Source: Rhabdophis nuchalis (lineage: Eukaryota; Chordata; Lepidosauria; Squamata; Natricidae). From it: DNA of 64,000 nucleotides. The translations under genes and the position numbers were made by a program. The notes beneath the pieces are model-generated. The model worked only from the letters and a program-made list of their open reading frames with translations. It did not search any database and was not told the origin of the DNA. Below, piece by piece: positions 9,401 through 18,600 of the stretch (position 1 is the first letter of the stretch; each line of letters begins with the position of its first letter). The stretch is taken from contig CM077643.1 of assembly GCA_039707465.1 (NCBI GenBank), forward strand, positions 326,902,919 to 326,966,918, given 5' to 3'.

Positions 9401-11613
9401 CACTTTTGATCATTGCAGCATTCCCATGGTCACATGATTTACATTTGGATGCTTGACAACTGACTCACATTTATGACAATTGCAGTGCCCTGGGGACATA
9501 TGATCATCTTTTGTGATCTTCTGACAAACAAAGCCAATGGGGAAACCAGATTCACTTAACAACCTTGTTATTAATTTAACAACTGCAGCCAATCATTTAA
9601 TAAATGTGGTAAGACATAAAATGTAGCAAAACTCTCTTAACAACCATATTGCATAGCATTTTGGGCTCAATTATGATTGTAATTTCAGTACAGGACTACC
9701 TGTACCAAACTGCTTAACCTTCATCTTTGCACTGGTGTTTTTCTCTTTAAAATAGTTTTGGAGCTCTGGCTGATCTTTTGAAGTTAGAAAAGTTGGTGAG
9801 TAGAGGAGATACCACTTGCCCTGTCAAAATTAAAATTAGGAAGATAGGTAGTCACTGGTGAGAAATATAGAGTATATTATACGCAAGAACATTTCAAAGG
9901 AATAAACAGGAAGGGAAAGATTAGAAAAGAAAAAAAGCATGAGAAAAATACATTGGAACCAGTTTGGTTTGATGAGGAAAGGAAAAATTATTCTTAACTA
10001 TCCCTCATGATAAAATATTACTTAATTCAAAACTGTGCCATATACAATAGGTGTCTAGTAGTACTTCCAACTATTTTATAAAGTAACAAATCCTAAGAAG
10101 GCTTGTAGGGCTTGAATCTATGGACATCCAAACAACAAGCAGTAAGAAATCAGAGAAGCATGAATGAATTACCTGTGAATCAGCCACTCAAGGCATTTCT
10201 GTGCTGGCTTAAGCATGAAATATGGAGACAAATGAATCAGGAACAATGAAATATTGTCATCAAGTTGCTGGTTTATTGCTTTAGTTTGGACACTGCGTTC
10301 CAAACCTTTAGATATTTGACTGAAAAGTGTCATCTCAAATATCTCAAAGGATGGGTCAATCCCAATCAGCTCTTCCAGGCCCGTGCACCCTGTGAAAGTT
10401 GTCAGAAATAGTTTTACCAATTAATAGAGGTTTTTTCAAAGGTAGTGCAGACAATAGGACATCTTTTTATTCTGACTGTTCTTGGAAATGAAATTGTGTG
10501 GATGACATACAGTAATTCTAACGTATAAACTTAAAGAAGGCTGACATCACTAAGCTTACAAATCAGTTCCTATTTTAATTATCAAAGCACAAAACCATCA
10601 TAGAGTTGTCCAAACTACTATTATACTCAATTAATAATTTACATTTACTAAGAACTTACCTATGTTTACCTCATACATTAAACATTAATTCATTTATTAA
10701 ACTTACTACATGTTACTCGTCTTCTCTGAAAACCAAACATTTTTCAATCATTTGTAGACCACAAATTTATTATAAACTATTTACAGAATGCAATAATCCT
10801 GAATATACTCATCAGACATATGAAGCATGCTTGGCAGGACTTAAGTAACTAATTAGACAAAAATTAACAGTAACTAATTACACAGAAAAAAGGATTTACA
10901 TTAGTGATTGCATTATAAGAGTATAGTGGATGTTGAATATACTTAATTACTTACTACACTAATAACATAAGCTATTGTAACAGTTTTATTTTTCTTCTGT
11001 GGGTAGCAGTATACATAATAATCCATGATAATTTAATTTCTTTAATATTGTTACACTATTTGGATTATAAACAAGATTAAATTTAAATAGCCCCACTTAA
11101 TCTTCTAATCATGAAAATGGAAAATGCTTGAAATTCAAGGCATAATTTGTCCCACTCTTCTTTAAAGGAAATTTATGAATAATTTTATCAAAAATCCACA
11201 AATGCTTTCATCAAACAAGCACGTACATGGTGTGTATATGCGTGCATATGATTTATTTATTCCCGGTGACTATATTTGTGTACTTGATTTAACCATAAAG
11301 AACGAATAATCTGTGATTTCATGCTATTTTTAAAGCATTCAAAAAGAGCATCATTTATTTTTCTTTTAACTATTTCAGCCAGGGAAAGGAAGCATCAGTG
11401 GCAAATGTACAGAGTGCTGGGCTACCAAGATGATACTTGGTAGTTGGCCATGTTTTTAAAGCCACACTTACCTATTGCAAAAAAAGTCTCTCTGTCAATA
11501 TTGGCAGCTTCTTTACAATCAAAGAGCAATGAAGCTGCTTCACTTCTAGATAAGAGGCTGGCATCATTCTGAGGAAGTGCAAGGCGCTTCAGCTGATGCG
11601 CAAGGGATGTCAT
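399..11613 (-). CDS. HEATR1: HEATR1 (UTP10/BP28 homologue), 5' portion, exons 2-14, partial at window edge
   Basis: HEATR1 is a large nucleolar HEAT-repeat scaffold (about 2,140 residues in mammals) of the t-UTP part of the small-subunit processome, needed for rRNA transcription and early 18S processing. Thirteen exons on the minus strand, in order 11472-11613, 10173-10389, 9092-9233, 8248-8349, 7306-7446, 6638-6849, 6410-6543, 5603-5711, 5331-5441, 2853-2970, 1948-2055, 1254-1349 and 399-493, join without frame break into about 575 codons. The start is the ATG at 11613-11611 (MTSLAHQLKRLALP). Recognisable blocks include SVQTKAINQQLDDNISLF, RAATYMIICQ and KDGLCCLIVLLQ. All introns are GT-AG and no internal stop was seen. 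The encoded part is the U3snoRNP10/HEAT N-terminal region; the C-terminal BP28 domain lies beyond the left edge. The homology is from memory of the mammalian protein, but the consistent phases make it firm. Confidence 0.95.
494..1253. other. HEATR1 intron 13
   Basis: AT-rich sequence with no recognisable repeat family, RNA gene or exon. Confidence 0.5.
1254..1349 (-). CDS. HEATR1: HEATR1 exon 13
   Basis: 96 bp, phase 0 to 0, codons 513-544. Acceptor TTTTAG, donor GTAAGT. The peptide starts EGFDDSFIQEAIVARLKDDN, aligning with the EGVDESFIKEAVLARLGDDN block of the mammalian protein. Confidence 0.93.
1350..1947. other. HEATR1 intron 12
   Basis: Nothing recognisable. A 69-codon open frame at 1711-1920 has no family similarity I can see. 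Confidence 0.5.
1948..2055 (-). CDS. HEATR1: HEATR1 exon 12
   Basis: 108 bp, phase 0 to 0, codons 477-512 (FLEDSNTSLLLSLNHS...). Acceptor CCTAG. The donor is AAG|GTTGGT, a weaker-than-consensus site with T at +3 and G at +4. Confidence 0.92.
2056..2852. other. HEATR1 intron 11
   Basis: AT-rich with homopolymer A/T runs near 2400 and 2650. No repeat family or gene recognised. Confidence 0.5.
2853..2970 (-). CDS. HEATR1: HEATR1 exon 11
   Basis: 118 bp, starts by completing the Lys codon (AA|G) and ends in phase 0. Codons 437-476, including TLDLVLEKYLKNIRDQKEQD and FHQFISLSVSGGKYQ. Acceptor CTGCAG, donor GTAAGT. Confidence 0.94.
3537..3679. mobile_element. Non-autonomous hAT-type MITE, 143 bp
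   Basis: The ends are inverted repeats: CAGTGGTCCCCAACC on the left and GGTTGGGGACCCCTG on the right. It is flanked by 8-bp duplications TCTTAGAG and TCTTAGAA (7 of 8 identical). The length of the duplication and the CAG start are hallmarks of hAT transposons. No coding capacity. Confidence 0.8.
4049..4151. repeat. CTAC-rich microsatellite and 60-bp tandem duplication
   Basis: Runs of CTAC separate two near-identical copies of a CCGTATTTCTCCCTCTCTAT segment, with a period of about 60 bp. Confidence 0.75.
4152..4512 (-). mobile_element. CR1 LINE 3'-end fragment
   Basis: Carries the squamate CR1 signature AGTTGGAAGGGACCTTGGAG followed by CTAGTCCAACCCCCTGC, which is the reverse complement of the CR1 3' end. 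The minus strand shows remnants of the reverse-transcriptase ORF C-terminus (LELRRNFLTEQLISG). Truncated and frame-damaged. Confidence 0.85.
5331..5441 (-). CDS. HEATR1: HEATR1 exon 10
   Basis: 111 bp, completes a TG|T Cys codon and ends AA|G, codons 400-436. Acceptor TTTCAG, donor GTAAGT. Encodes FLEDYISYG and KEVLPLIRLFERK, matching the EEYISYS and LPLIRLLESK blocks. Confidence 0.92.
5603..5711 (-). CDS. HEATR1: HEATR1 exon 9
   Basis: 109 bp, codons 364-399. Acceptor TTTCAG, donor GTAAGC. Encodes DNQVYIKHLETILTTIPLEK followed by DLDHLLA, close to the mammalian YKRHLEAILTKISLKNNLDHLLA segment. Confidence 0.94.
5712..6409. other. HEATR1 intron 8
   Basis: 698 bp with no recognised repeat or RNA. 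An 89-codon plus-strand open frame at 6134-6403 is not supported by any family. Confidence 0.5.
6410..6543 (-). CDS. HEATR1: HEATR1 exon 8
   Basis: 134 bp, codons 319-363. Acceptor ATGCAG, donor GTATGT. Encodes HLCNVPNLIAILHEISAVHD and VSPILHYLLPHLVHS, aligned with the mammalian HLCNVPDLITILHGISETYD block. Confidence 0.95.
6638..6849 (-). CDS. HEATR1: HEATR1 exon 7
   Basis: 212 bp, codons 249-318. Acceptor CTACAG, donor GTAAGA. Encodes GLKSSLVDFRAATYMIICQL and PSLVKDGLCCLIVLLQSQKE, among the best conserved HEAT-repeat segments of the family. Confidence 0.96.
6943..7077. mobile_element. Non-autonomous hAT-type MITE (GTCAAACTC family)
   Basis: Ends CAGGGCTGTCAAACTC and GAGTTTGACCCCGCTG are imperfect inverted repeats. 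Flanks GTTTTGAT and ATTTAGAT match at 6 of 8 bases, a decayed 8-bp duplication. The same family recurs at 31248-31573. Confidence 0.72.
7306..7446 (-). CDS. HEATR1: HEATR1 exon 6
   Basis: 141 bp, phase 0 to 0, codons 202-248. Acceptor CTCCAG, donor GTACCT. Encodes VFSQYPGSSSQMRVLLTFYA and RLLPYIQK. Confidence 0.95.
7501..7545. repeat. GGGA/GGAA purine-strand microsatellite
   Basis: About 45 bp of imperfect GGGA and GGAA repeats. Confidence 0.85.
7585..7815 (+). mobile_element. Old tRNA-derived SINE (degenerate)
   Basis: Reads as a decayed squamate SINE: CCAGTGTGGTGTGATGGT (A-box-like), then TGGGTGACTTGGGCAAGGCA, then GTCAGCCAATCTACC and a GCCACCTTGAGCTCC tail. A reverse-oriented relative lies at 56700-56915. 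Identification is by remembered consensus. Confidence 0.6.
8185..8210. repeat. GGGA/GA microsatellite
   Basis: Short purine run of GGGAG units passing into GA repeats, 38 bp from the 3' end of HEATR1 exon 5 inside the intron. Confidence 0.7.
8248..8349 (-). CDS. HEATR1: HEATR1 exon 5
   Basis: 102 bp, 34 codons (168-201), phase 0 to 0. The acceptor is CTCATAG before AAACCAGG; a nearby CCAG would shift the frame, so the upstream site was chosen. Donor AAG|GTTGGT is the same unusual form as in exon 12. Encodes GVPLARGTLITHCHKDLGFM. Confidence 0.92.
8398..8515. mobile_element. Degenerate fold-back hAT MITE
   Basis: CTTCAACCTCAGCAACTTAA on the left and CTTGAAGTTGTTAAACTG on the right, with CAGAATTCCCCAGTCAGCAT centrally, resemble the intact fold-back elements at 24802, 26073 and 20428. 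The ends are eroded. Confidence 0.55.
9092..9233 (-). CDS. HEATR1: HEATR1 exon 4
   Basis: 142 bp, codons 120-167, completes AG|G Arg. Acceptor TTGTAG, donor GTAAAG. Encodes FHIHLYNQDSLIGCVLPYHE and LFVRVIQLLKI, nearly identical to the mammalian segment. Confidence 0.96.
9314..9714. mobile_element. TA-target non-autonomous DNA transposon, Tigger-like, about 400 bp
   Basis: Left end TAGTCCTCAACTTACAA pairs with right end TACAGGACTACCTGTA. Internal landmarks include GACTTATAA, TGGTCACATGAT and AACAACTGCAG. Several related copies occur here (13695, 16488, 32634, 37005, 49241). The TA-flanked, short-inverted-repeat form suggests the Tc1/mariner superfamily; the subfamily is inferred. Confidence 0.65.
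10173..10389 (-). CDS. HEATR1: HEATR1 exon 3
   Basis: 217 bp, codons 48-119. Acceptor TTCACAG, donor GTAATT. Encodes CTGLEELIGIDPSFEIFEM, then SVQTKAINQQLDDNISLFLI, then SPYFMLKPAQKCLEWLIH. Very close to the mammalian sequence. Confidence 0.97.
10390..11471. other. HEATR1 intron 2
   Basis: 1.08 kb of AT-rich sequence. No repeat family, RNA gene or exon was recognised. Confidence 0.5.
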
Positions 11614-11625
11614 TGTTTCACACTC
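11472..11625 (-). CDS. HEATR1: HEATR1 exon 2 with start codon
   Basis: Acceptor CGCTGCAG at 11626-11633 is followed by 12 nt of leader (GAGTGTGAAACA) and then the ATG at 11613-11611. It encodes MTSLAHQLKRLALPQNDASL and ends FFAIG with the Gly split G|GG. Donor GTAAGT. In the family the first coding exon begins at this Met, so an untranslated exon 1 is expected upstream. Confidence 0.96.
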
Positions 11626-11903
11626 CTGCAGCGGGGAAAAATCAATTAAAATATTCCACAGATGCAACAAGTATTAAATCAATCTTCCTAACCAGATGCC
11701 CCTTCAAGACGTCTTAAACTTTTATCATATCTAGCCAATGCTGTGATAGAGAAGGGTGATGGGAAACATAACTGAATGCTACAAGAGAATACCAGTGCGG
11801 TTAATTACCTACCAAAACAACTTACCTGCAGCTTTTATACCAGTTGAGTAGCAATTAAGGCCATGGACATAATTTATTCAATGTTTGGTTACTAACCAGT
11901 TTA

Positions 11904-12562
11904 CAATACAATACAATAGCAGAGTTGGAAGGGATGTTGGAGGTCGTCTAGTCCAACCCCCTGCTCAGGCAGGAAACCCTATATCATTTCAGACAAATGG
12001 CTATCCAACATCTTTTTAAAGACTTCCAGGGTTGGGGCATTCACAACTTCTGGAGGCAAGCTGTTCCACTGATTAATTGTTCTAACTGTCAGGAAATTTC
12101 TTCTTCGTTCTATGTTGTTTCTTTCCTTGATTAGTTTCCACTGATTGATTCTTGTTCTGCCCTCAGGTGCTTTGGAGAATAGCTTGACTCCCTCTTCTTT
12201 GTGGCAGCCTCTAAGATATCGGAAGACTGCTATCATGTCTCCCCTAGTCCTTCTTTTCATTAACTAGACATACCCAGTTCCTGCAACGTTCCTCATATGT
12301 TTTAGTCTCCAGTCCCCTAATCATCTTTGTTGCTCTTCTCTGCATTCTTTCTAGAGTCTCCACATCTTTTCTACATCATGGCGACCGAAATTGAATGCAG
12401 TATTCCAAGTGTGGCCTTACCAAGGCATTATAAAGTGGTATTAACACTTCGCGTGATCTTGATTCTACCCCTCTGTTTATGCAGCCTAGAATTGTGTTGG
12501 CTTTTTTGGCAGCTGCTGCACACTGCTGGCTCATATTTAAATGGTCGTCCACTAGGATTCCA
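11904..12562 (-). mobile_element. CR1 LINE 3'-end copy, about 660 bp
   Basis: Starts with a CAATACAATA tail and AGCAGAGTTGGAAGGGA, the reverse of a CR1 3' end. The minus strand still reads a 93-codon remnant of the ORF C-terminus (RTINQWNSLPPEVVNAPTLE). It is longer than the other CR1 copies in the window and 5'-truncated as usual. It lies in HEATR1 intron 1. Confidence 0.88.
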
Positions 12563-12784
12563 TGATGTACAATGACAATATACTAATGAAAGGCAGCACT
12601 ACATCCTATTGCCTTACACATGATTTGCCCAACATGAACCAATTGTCTTGATTCGTAATACCAAACCAGACCAAACATGGACACACTACAGGACAGCCCA
12701 CTTTAAGCCACCATCAAACATGGGGCACATGGGGCATACCAAAATGTATCAATCTAGCCCCACTAGATTGTATAGTAGGCTAAC

Positions 12785-13262
12785 ACACAAGCACTCCACC
12801 ACAATTCAAGGGAGCGGGAACACGCTCTTATGTTCAAAATTCAAAACTCAGAGCCCGCGCAGCGCAATCCTAAACCGATGCAGCTTCCACTCTGTCAGGG
12901 ATCGCGCATTAAAGATCTACCTGGCGTGCCCACGACTAGGCAGAGAAGGTGGGAGTGGATCCGCTGCCAGTCCAAGCAGCAGTTCCGGAAGGGTGAAGAC
13001 GCGTGAAGCTGGGGATCTAGGATCTACTAAATGCGCGATCAACTGCCGGCGCACATCTCCGATCCTTCCCTCCAACGATAAGTCCACTCCACTTCTTCCC
13101 ACGTGGGTAGTAGCCGGGCCAAACATTTCCCCCTTGACCCGGAAGCACAAACCAAGCACGAGCATTTCCGCCGCGTTGCGGTTAGAAACAGGCAGCGTCT
13201 GTCCCCCGCGGTTTCCTTGCTTCGATCACTGCTCTCGGCTGCCCCCTCTGGGCATTGGACCA
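12785..13262 (-). promoter_or_regulatory. HEATR1: CpG-rich HEATR1 promoter and candidate untranslated exon 1
   Basis: GC- and CpG-rich island in an AT-rich neighbourhood, 1.2-1.6 kb upstream of HEATR1 exon 2. ETS-type CCGGAAG motifs lie at 12985-12991 and 13139-13145, and a TTCCG at 13166-13170. A possible exon 1 donor on the minus strand is CGCCAG|GTAGAT at 12921/12920. Housekeeping, TATA-less promoters of this form are usual for ribosome-biogenesis genes. The transcription start was not determined. Confidence 0.65.
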
Positions 13263-13291
13263 GAGGTGCTTTTTTTCCCCCCAAGAGGCAA

Positions 13292-13414
13292 CTGGACTTT
13301 CTGGTTTTTCTTTTTCTTTGAAGACGTTTCGCTTCTCATGCAAGAAGCTTCTTCAGCTCTGGAGCGTCTTGGTTGAGAAGCGAAACATCTTCAAAGAAAA
13401 ACCAGAAAGTCCAG
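13292..13414. repeat. Fold-back (inverted) repeat beside the HEATR1 island
   Basis: A left arm beginning CTGGACTTTCTGGTTTTTCT and continuing through GACGTTTCGCTTCTCA pairs with a right arm ending GAAAAACCAGAAAGTCCAG. Arms are about 42-47 bp, with a spacer containing AAGAAGCTTCTTCAGCTCT. The same motif is dispersed; a second copy lies at 42741-42838. Family not named with confidence. Confidence 0.8.
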
Positions 13415-13483
13415 ATGTCTCTTGAAAAACCACCTTTGGGACAGCCATGACCTGGATGGCTGACAATCTCCATAGAAATTTAG

Positions 13484-13537
13484 GCATTGAAGTCCACAGA
13501 TCTTAAAAGTTGCCAAGGTTGAGAAAGACTGCTGAAG
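13484..13537. mobile_element. Fragment of fold-back hAT MITE
   Basis: GAAGTCCACAGATCTTAAAA followed by GTTGCCAAGGTTGAGAAAG matches the right half of the element at 26073-26207. Confidence 0.55.
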
Positions 13538-13694
13538 AGGGATTCTGAAGCTAATTTCGCTTTCCATTGGGGAAAATAAAAACCATCCATTTAAAGAAAA
13601 AAACTCTGAAATCTTAGCCTTGCTCCCTGGAAGAAAAGGATGGATTTCCTCTTTTAAGGTGTAGCATGCAACTGACAGGTTTAATAACTGTACA

Positions 13695-14103
13695 TACAGG
13701 TAGTTCCCAACATACAAAGTCCATTTAATTACCGCTCAAAGTTACAACGGGACTAAAAAAAGTGACTTATGATCTTTTTTTTTTTAATGCTTACAACTGT
13801 TGCAGCATCTTCACAGTCACATGATCAAAATTCAGGTGCTTGGCAACTGACTCATACTTAGTTAGGATGGTTGTAGTGTTGCGAGATCCTTATGATCACA
13901 TTTTTTGACCTTCGGACAAGCAAAGTCAATGGGGAAGCCCGATTCACTTAACAACTTGATTACTAACTTAACAGCTGCAGAGATTTACTTAACCAATGTG
14001 GCAAGCAAGGTCAAAAAATGGGACAAAACTCACTTAACCAATGTCTCACTTAACAACATAAATTTTGTGCTCAATTGTGGTTATATGTTGAGGACTGCCT
14101 GTA
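13695..14103. mobile_element. TA-target Tigger-like MITE, about 409 bp
   Basis: Begins TACAGGTAGTTCCCAAC and ends TTGAGGACTGCCTGTA, imperfect inverted ends with TA at each edge. Internally it follows the copies at 9314 and 32634 (AGTTACAAC, AGTGACTTATGA, CTTAACAACTT). Confidence 0.7.
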
Positions 14104-15981
14104 TTCAATATCAAAATACTGGCAACCCTTACCTTGAACCTTGTCTCCAGAGTGCAGTCAAAAAAGTACATGATGGCTGCATGCAAAATGCAGAAACTCT
14201 CTGGATCATCATATCGACACTTTTGAACATGCTCCATCTACACTTCTGTATTACCTGATTTGAAGGAATGCAAGGTTGGATCTGATTAATATGGAGGACC
14301 AAAAAGACAACTGAAGTTAGAGACCATTAGAGCCTAAACTAGGAAGATTTTTTTTAAAAGCAGTTTTGAACATTAGCAAGAGGGGAGTGTAATTGTAGCA
14401 GTATTGTGTGAATGTGGTCTGAGTCTTTATTTATTGTATTATTTATTTATTCAACTTCTTTCCATCCTCCCATTTTTTTTTAAAAAAAAGTAGTGGCTTG
14501 TAAATGAATAAGTAATGAATGGATTGTTTCCGGGTTACAATCTTAAAAAACTGGCAGTCATAAATGCTGTATGAACAAAAACAATCAGCAACATTAAGCC
14601 ATTTATTATTTGTTCTTACTACTATTATCCCCCTTGAAACCACCTTATAAGTCATGTAGCATGTTATTGATCTTCCAATTGAGACCCAGATAATTGTACA
14701 AAGTTGACCTGGGATTCAGCAGCTCCATTATGCTTGTCAGCCCAATCTGCTGCCTGCTCTGCAATTTTTGTAATAACAATTGTCAGTTGTTGAAGAGCAT
14801 GAAACACCTTTGAAAAGAGCCACTAGCAGCTACGGTAGCAGTTTAAAAGAAAAATAGATCTCCTTTAGAGTGAGTTTTTGAAGCAGAACTAAAAATACAA
14901 TTTCTCACATTGCTGGCAGTGATAATAAGCTGCTGTGAAATAGAAACAGAACTTAGATATTTAAAATGTATGCATGTGTGAAAGTTTGTTACTGTAGTAA
15001 ATTATTCTACATGTAAAGTCCCTGCCGCTTTTTCTCCTGCCTTTTGCATTCCCACTACCGAACCATTTTTAAATCCTTGGATCTGTCTCACCATTTTTTC
15101 CAGCTCTATGCCAGCACTATTTGTAGTTTTCCACCTGTCACTGTGTGTATTATATCCTAAGTCTGTGTAGTGTTCCTGAAATTCTCATGTGTGAAGACAT
15201 TGGGAGGAAGATGATTCATCTGTCCTTTTCTGTGTGAATTTTTTTTAAATCAATTAGGCTTAAATACGCTTGCATGGAAATAACATGCTATTACTGTTTC
15301 AAGTAATGTGCTTAGGAATAGATGTGTGGATTTCATTGAAATTCATTTTCATATAATTTCAAGAAGAAATCATACTGCATATTTCCAAATATTTTAGTGT
15401 GAGAATTCATATTTCACATTAGCTAATTAACTATAACCCAGCCATAGTCTCTCTTCACTAGGTCTTTTCTTTTTAAAAAATCCATATTTTCATTCAATAA
15501 TTTCTGTTAGTTTAGTGAATTCTTTGCTTGAAACTCTACACAGTCTTTTTTGTGTTATTCTGTGACACTGATTTTTTTTGGGACAGGATGTGCATTTCAC
15601 TGAAATCTTCTAGGAAGGAAAAACTAAAGATTAAAAGTTGGAGATGTAGAATACATCAAAGTATTTTCTTTACACAACACCTAAGTCATGTAATGCACTT
15701 CCGCAAGAATAAATGATAAGAAATCAGAACAATTCATGGAGGATAGTTAGGGGCTTCTTCTAGTTATGATTTTTTTTAACACAGATAAGGATAGTCTTTG
15801 AATATTAACTGGTAGGTATTGCAAACAAATATGCTGTTGGTTTTCTGTCCTCTTGCTCCACTTTCACTTCAGTCTGCTTGATACTGTGGAGAGGGGTTTA
15901 GAGTAGACTTTTATCCTGACCTATCATAACTAGGTATACTCCCACATTCCTCCTTTTCTAAATAATTGTACACTCTTTTCG

Positions 15982-16346
15982 AGGGACACGGTGGCTCAGT
16001 GGCTAAGACACTGAACTTGTCAATCAGAAAGGTTGGCAGTTCAGCGGTTCAAATCCCTAGTGCTGCATAATAGATTGAGCGCCCGTTACTCGTCCCAGCT
16101 TCTGCCAACCTAGCAGTTTTCAAAGCATGTAAAAATGCAAGTAGAAAAATAGGGACCATCTTTGGTGGAAAGGTAACAGCATTCTGGGTGCCTTCGGCAT
16201 TTAGTCGTGCTGGCCACATGACCACGGAGATGTTTTTGGACAGCGCTGGCTCTTCAGCTCTGAAATGGAGATAAGCAGTCTTTCCCCCCTTACAGTTGGG
16301 AAAGACTAGCACATATGTGTGAGGGTTACCTTTACTGTTACCTTTT
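15982..16346 (+). mobile_element. Sauria-type tRNA SINE with target-site duplication
   Basis: The 5' head is tRNA-like: GTGGCTCAGTGGCTAAG (A box) and GGTTCAAATCC (B box). The body contains CCCAGCTTCTGCCAACCTAG and the 3' tail ACCTTTACTGTTACCTTT. Direct repeats ACACTCTTTTC (15970-15980) and ACACTCTATTC (16347-16357) flank it, 10 of 11 identical. The family is known to use Bov-B-type LINE machinery; that link is from literature knowledge. Confidence 0.85.
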
Positions 16347-16487
16347 ACACTCTATTCAAAATAATTGAATCAGCTGAGCTGCTTAATTCCCTCAGAGATG
16401 GGTGGGTCTCTTTGCCATCTCAAGAAGTAAATTGATTGCTACTGCGGTAACTTCCCATTTAGTCCCTGTGTACACCTTTTTTCAGAT

Positions 16488-16640
16488 GACAGATGGTCTT
16501 TGTTTAGTGACTGCCTTGTTTAATGACCTTTGCAGTTATGACAGCAATAAAAAATAATTTTATTATTATAATCGCTTTGCTTAGCGACTTAGTTGCCAGT
16601 CCCAATTGTGGTCATTGAACAAAGGCCACATGGGCGTGAA
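16488..16640. mobile_element. Tigger-like MITE fragment
   Basis: CTTTGTTTAGTGACTGCC and GCAGTTATGACAGCAATAAA resemble the 5' part of the elements at 9314 and 32634. The right end is missing or diverged. Confidence 0.5.
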
Positions 16641-17149
16641 GTAGTTAACCACAGACATTCTGCAAGAGCTCAGATTCTGCATTCTGCATTAAATTCTACA
16701 CCTTTACACAAGCCCTAGATCCTGCTACAAATTATTGGATTGTACATATCACTGGGCCTTAAGAAAGCCTGCAGTGGTAACTATTACCTACTATCTCCAT
16801 GTATTTAAATGTACTATGTGTTTATGCATTTGCCTCTCGGCAGAGTAAATTTACATGTTTAGATCATATATTTGGATTAAGAGGGGAGGAGAAAAGCAAA
16901 GATACTTCCGTTGTCACATCTGGGAAGAGGTGGGAAATTTTACTGTTTGCTGTTTCTGAAGCACTTGATTAGATTAAATTAAGAGCGTGTATCTAAAAGA
17001 GCCCTCAGGTTTTCCTGAGCATGGTGAACTTAAACTAAAATTAACTATAGAATTTGTACCATATGGGAAAAGGAGGGAGAAATTGTGTGGCATCGCAAAA
17101 TCTCTCACCATCTGCAAATAACAGTTTTCTCTTGGCAAGTTAACATCAT

Positions 17150-17346
17150 TCTTAACATCAGGGAATTATTTTAATTTGATGTTTATTGGTTTTAATTATT
17201 TATTAAATTTTAGCACAGATCTAATAATTTAATCGTTTTTTATATTTTGTATTCTGTGGGGTTTTTATCTTTCTGTGCACCGCCCTGAGTCCCTTTTAGG
17301 TGAAATAGGGCGGTATATAAATCGAAACAATAAATAAATAAATAAA
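17150..17346 (+). mobile_element. LINE 3' tail (L2/CR1-like)
   Basis: Contains CACCGCCCTGAGTCCCTTTT and AGGGCGGTATATAAAT followed by an AATAAATAAATA tail, a very common reptile LINE terminus. Only the last 200 bp are present. Confidence 0.7.
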
Positions 17347-17859
17347 AATTCTTGTAGAAGGTAAGAACTCAATTTTTGTGACATAGAAATGTAACTATGT
17401 GCAGAGTATTACCCACTTCTCTCTACTTGTCCTATGTATGCCCTTGTCTTCAGGTAATGTATGATTACTCACTTGAATTACATTACTGCTCTCTTTGGTA
17501 ATGTATGTATGTAACTGTATGTTGCTGTTCCTTTTTACTTCCCCAGGAGTTGATGCAAGCAATGATTTTCCATTTTGTAAAAGTGGGGTTAAAATAATTT
17601 TCCAAATCAAACCATTGGAATTTATGATATTGGATCATCAAAACTTTTATAGCAGAGATGGATAGCTGTAATGGTTCTTCACATGGACTTCAGTAACAGT
17701 TCTTCGCTTGGGAGAACCAAAGTGATGGACTAAATCAAGAATAGACAACAAGCAGTCTCCAGAGTGAATGAATGAATGGAAATGAAATCTCCATTAAACC
17801 AATACAATGATCTAAAGGGTTACACTTTGCAAGTCACTCTCTTGAGCCGGTCACTCTCT

Positions 17860-17960
17860 CTTGGCCCTAGGAAGAAGGAATGGCAACCACTTCTGAAAAT
17901 CCTTGCTAAGAAAACCAAAACGACTTGTCCAGGCAGCCTCTGTGAAACGGTCACGGTTGA
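17860..17960 (+). mobile_element. SINE 3'-tail fragment
   Basis: GGCAACCACTTCTGAAAATC, CTTGCTAAGAAAACC and TTGTCCAGGCAG resemble the tail of the 5S-type SINE at 38641 (GGCAATTCCATACTG, GATAAGAAAACAGC). It is 5'-truncated. Confidence 0.45.
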
Positions 17961-18479
17961 ATGGAAATAAAAAATGGTTTTGTTATCCATTCTTGGCCAA
18001 AATCACAAAACTGCAGTATTATTGGAAAAAAGAAAGAAGATTGCTCTGCAAAATAAGATTGATGCAATTTTGTTAAACTGGAATGACATGGCACACTTTA
18101 TCTTAGAATATTATATATCTATTTTTCCGAGATAGAAAAAGAGGCTTGCCTGGAAATACTTTTCAGGAGGAAAGTAAACGTGAAAGTCATTTATTATTAG
18201 AGTGCATCTGGCTATTTAAACTTATTTTAATCATGTTATTCTTCATTGCTTTTCCATCCATTTGCATGCTTATATGCATGTATTTCTAGTCCCTTGAGTT
18301 GCAGGAGGGGATAATATTTCAGTAAACCCTGATGGGTTTTGTTCTGTAACAAGTTTGAAGGGGGGATGGGGTCAGAGTTCTTGAGAGCAACGTGCTTCTA
18401 TGATACTCTGCTTCTCTCTGCAAACCCCCAGATGAGGTAGCATATTCAGAGTTCTTCTGAAGGGAAACTTCAAAACGTC

Positions 18480-18600
18480 CAGGCAGGGAGGGGAAGGGGA
18501 TGGATATGTCCCAAGCGAGGCAGTGCAGGGTCAGGTGACAAGGCGAGGGGATAAAAAGCAGAAGCCGTGCCCAGCAGCTGCCTTCAGCCAGAGCCCGGCT
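18480..18600 (+). promoter_or_regulatory. ACTN2: ACTN2 core promoter (TATA-like, E-boxes)
   Basis: A TATA-like GATAAAAAGC lies at 18551-18560, which would place transcription start near 18580. Two CANNTG E-boxes flank it: CAGGTG at 18532-18537 and CAGCTG at 18576-18581. Local GC content rises relative to the surroundings. Muscle-specific control by MyoD-family factors is plausible for this gene, but the sites here are sequence matches only. Confidence 0.55.

Larger units (their letters stand above)
13263..18480. other. HEATR1-ACTN2 intergenic region
   Basis: About 5.2 kb between the two head-to-head genes. It holds a fold-back repeat, MITE remnants, a Sauria SINE, a LINE tail and a SINE tail, annotated separately. 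Between them (14104-15981, 16641-17150, 17347-17860, 17961-18480) I see no gene, RNA or named repeat. Confidence 0.6.

Noticed and set aside
12648..13376. 242-codon plus-strand frame across the HEATR1 CpG island
   Set aside because: Low-complexity Ser/Arg/Pro composition, opposite strand to HEATR1, continues into a fold-back repeat. CpG islands commonly give such frames.
15983..16060. tRNA-like sequence with A and B boxes
   Set aside because: It continues into a SINE body and ACCTTT tail with target duplications, and the acceptor stem does not close. It is the head of a Sauria SINE.
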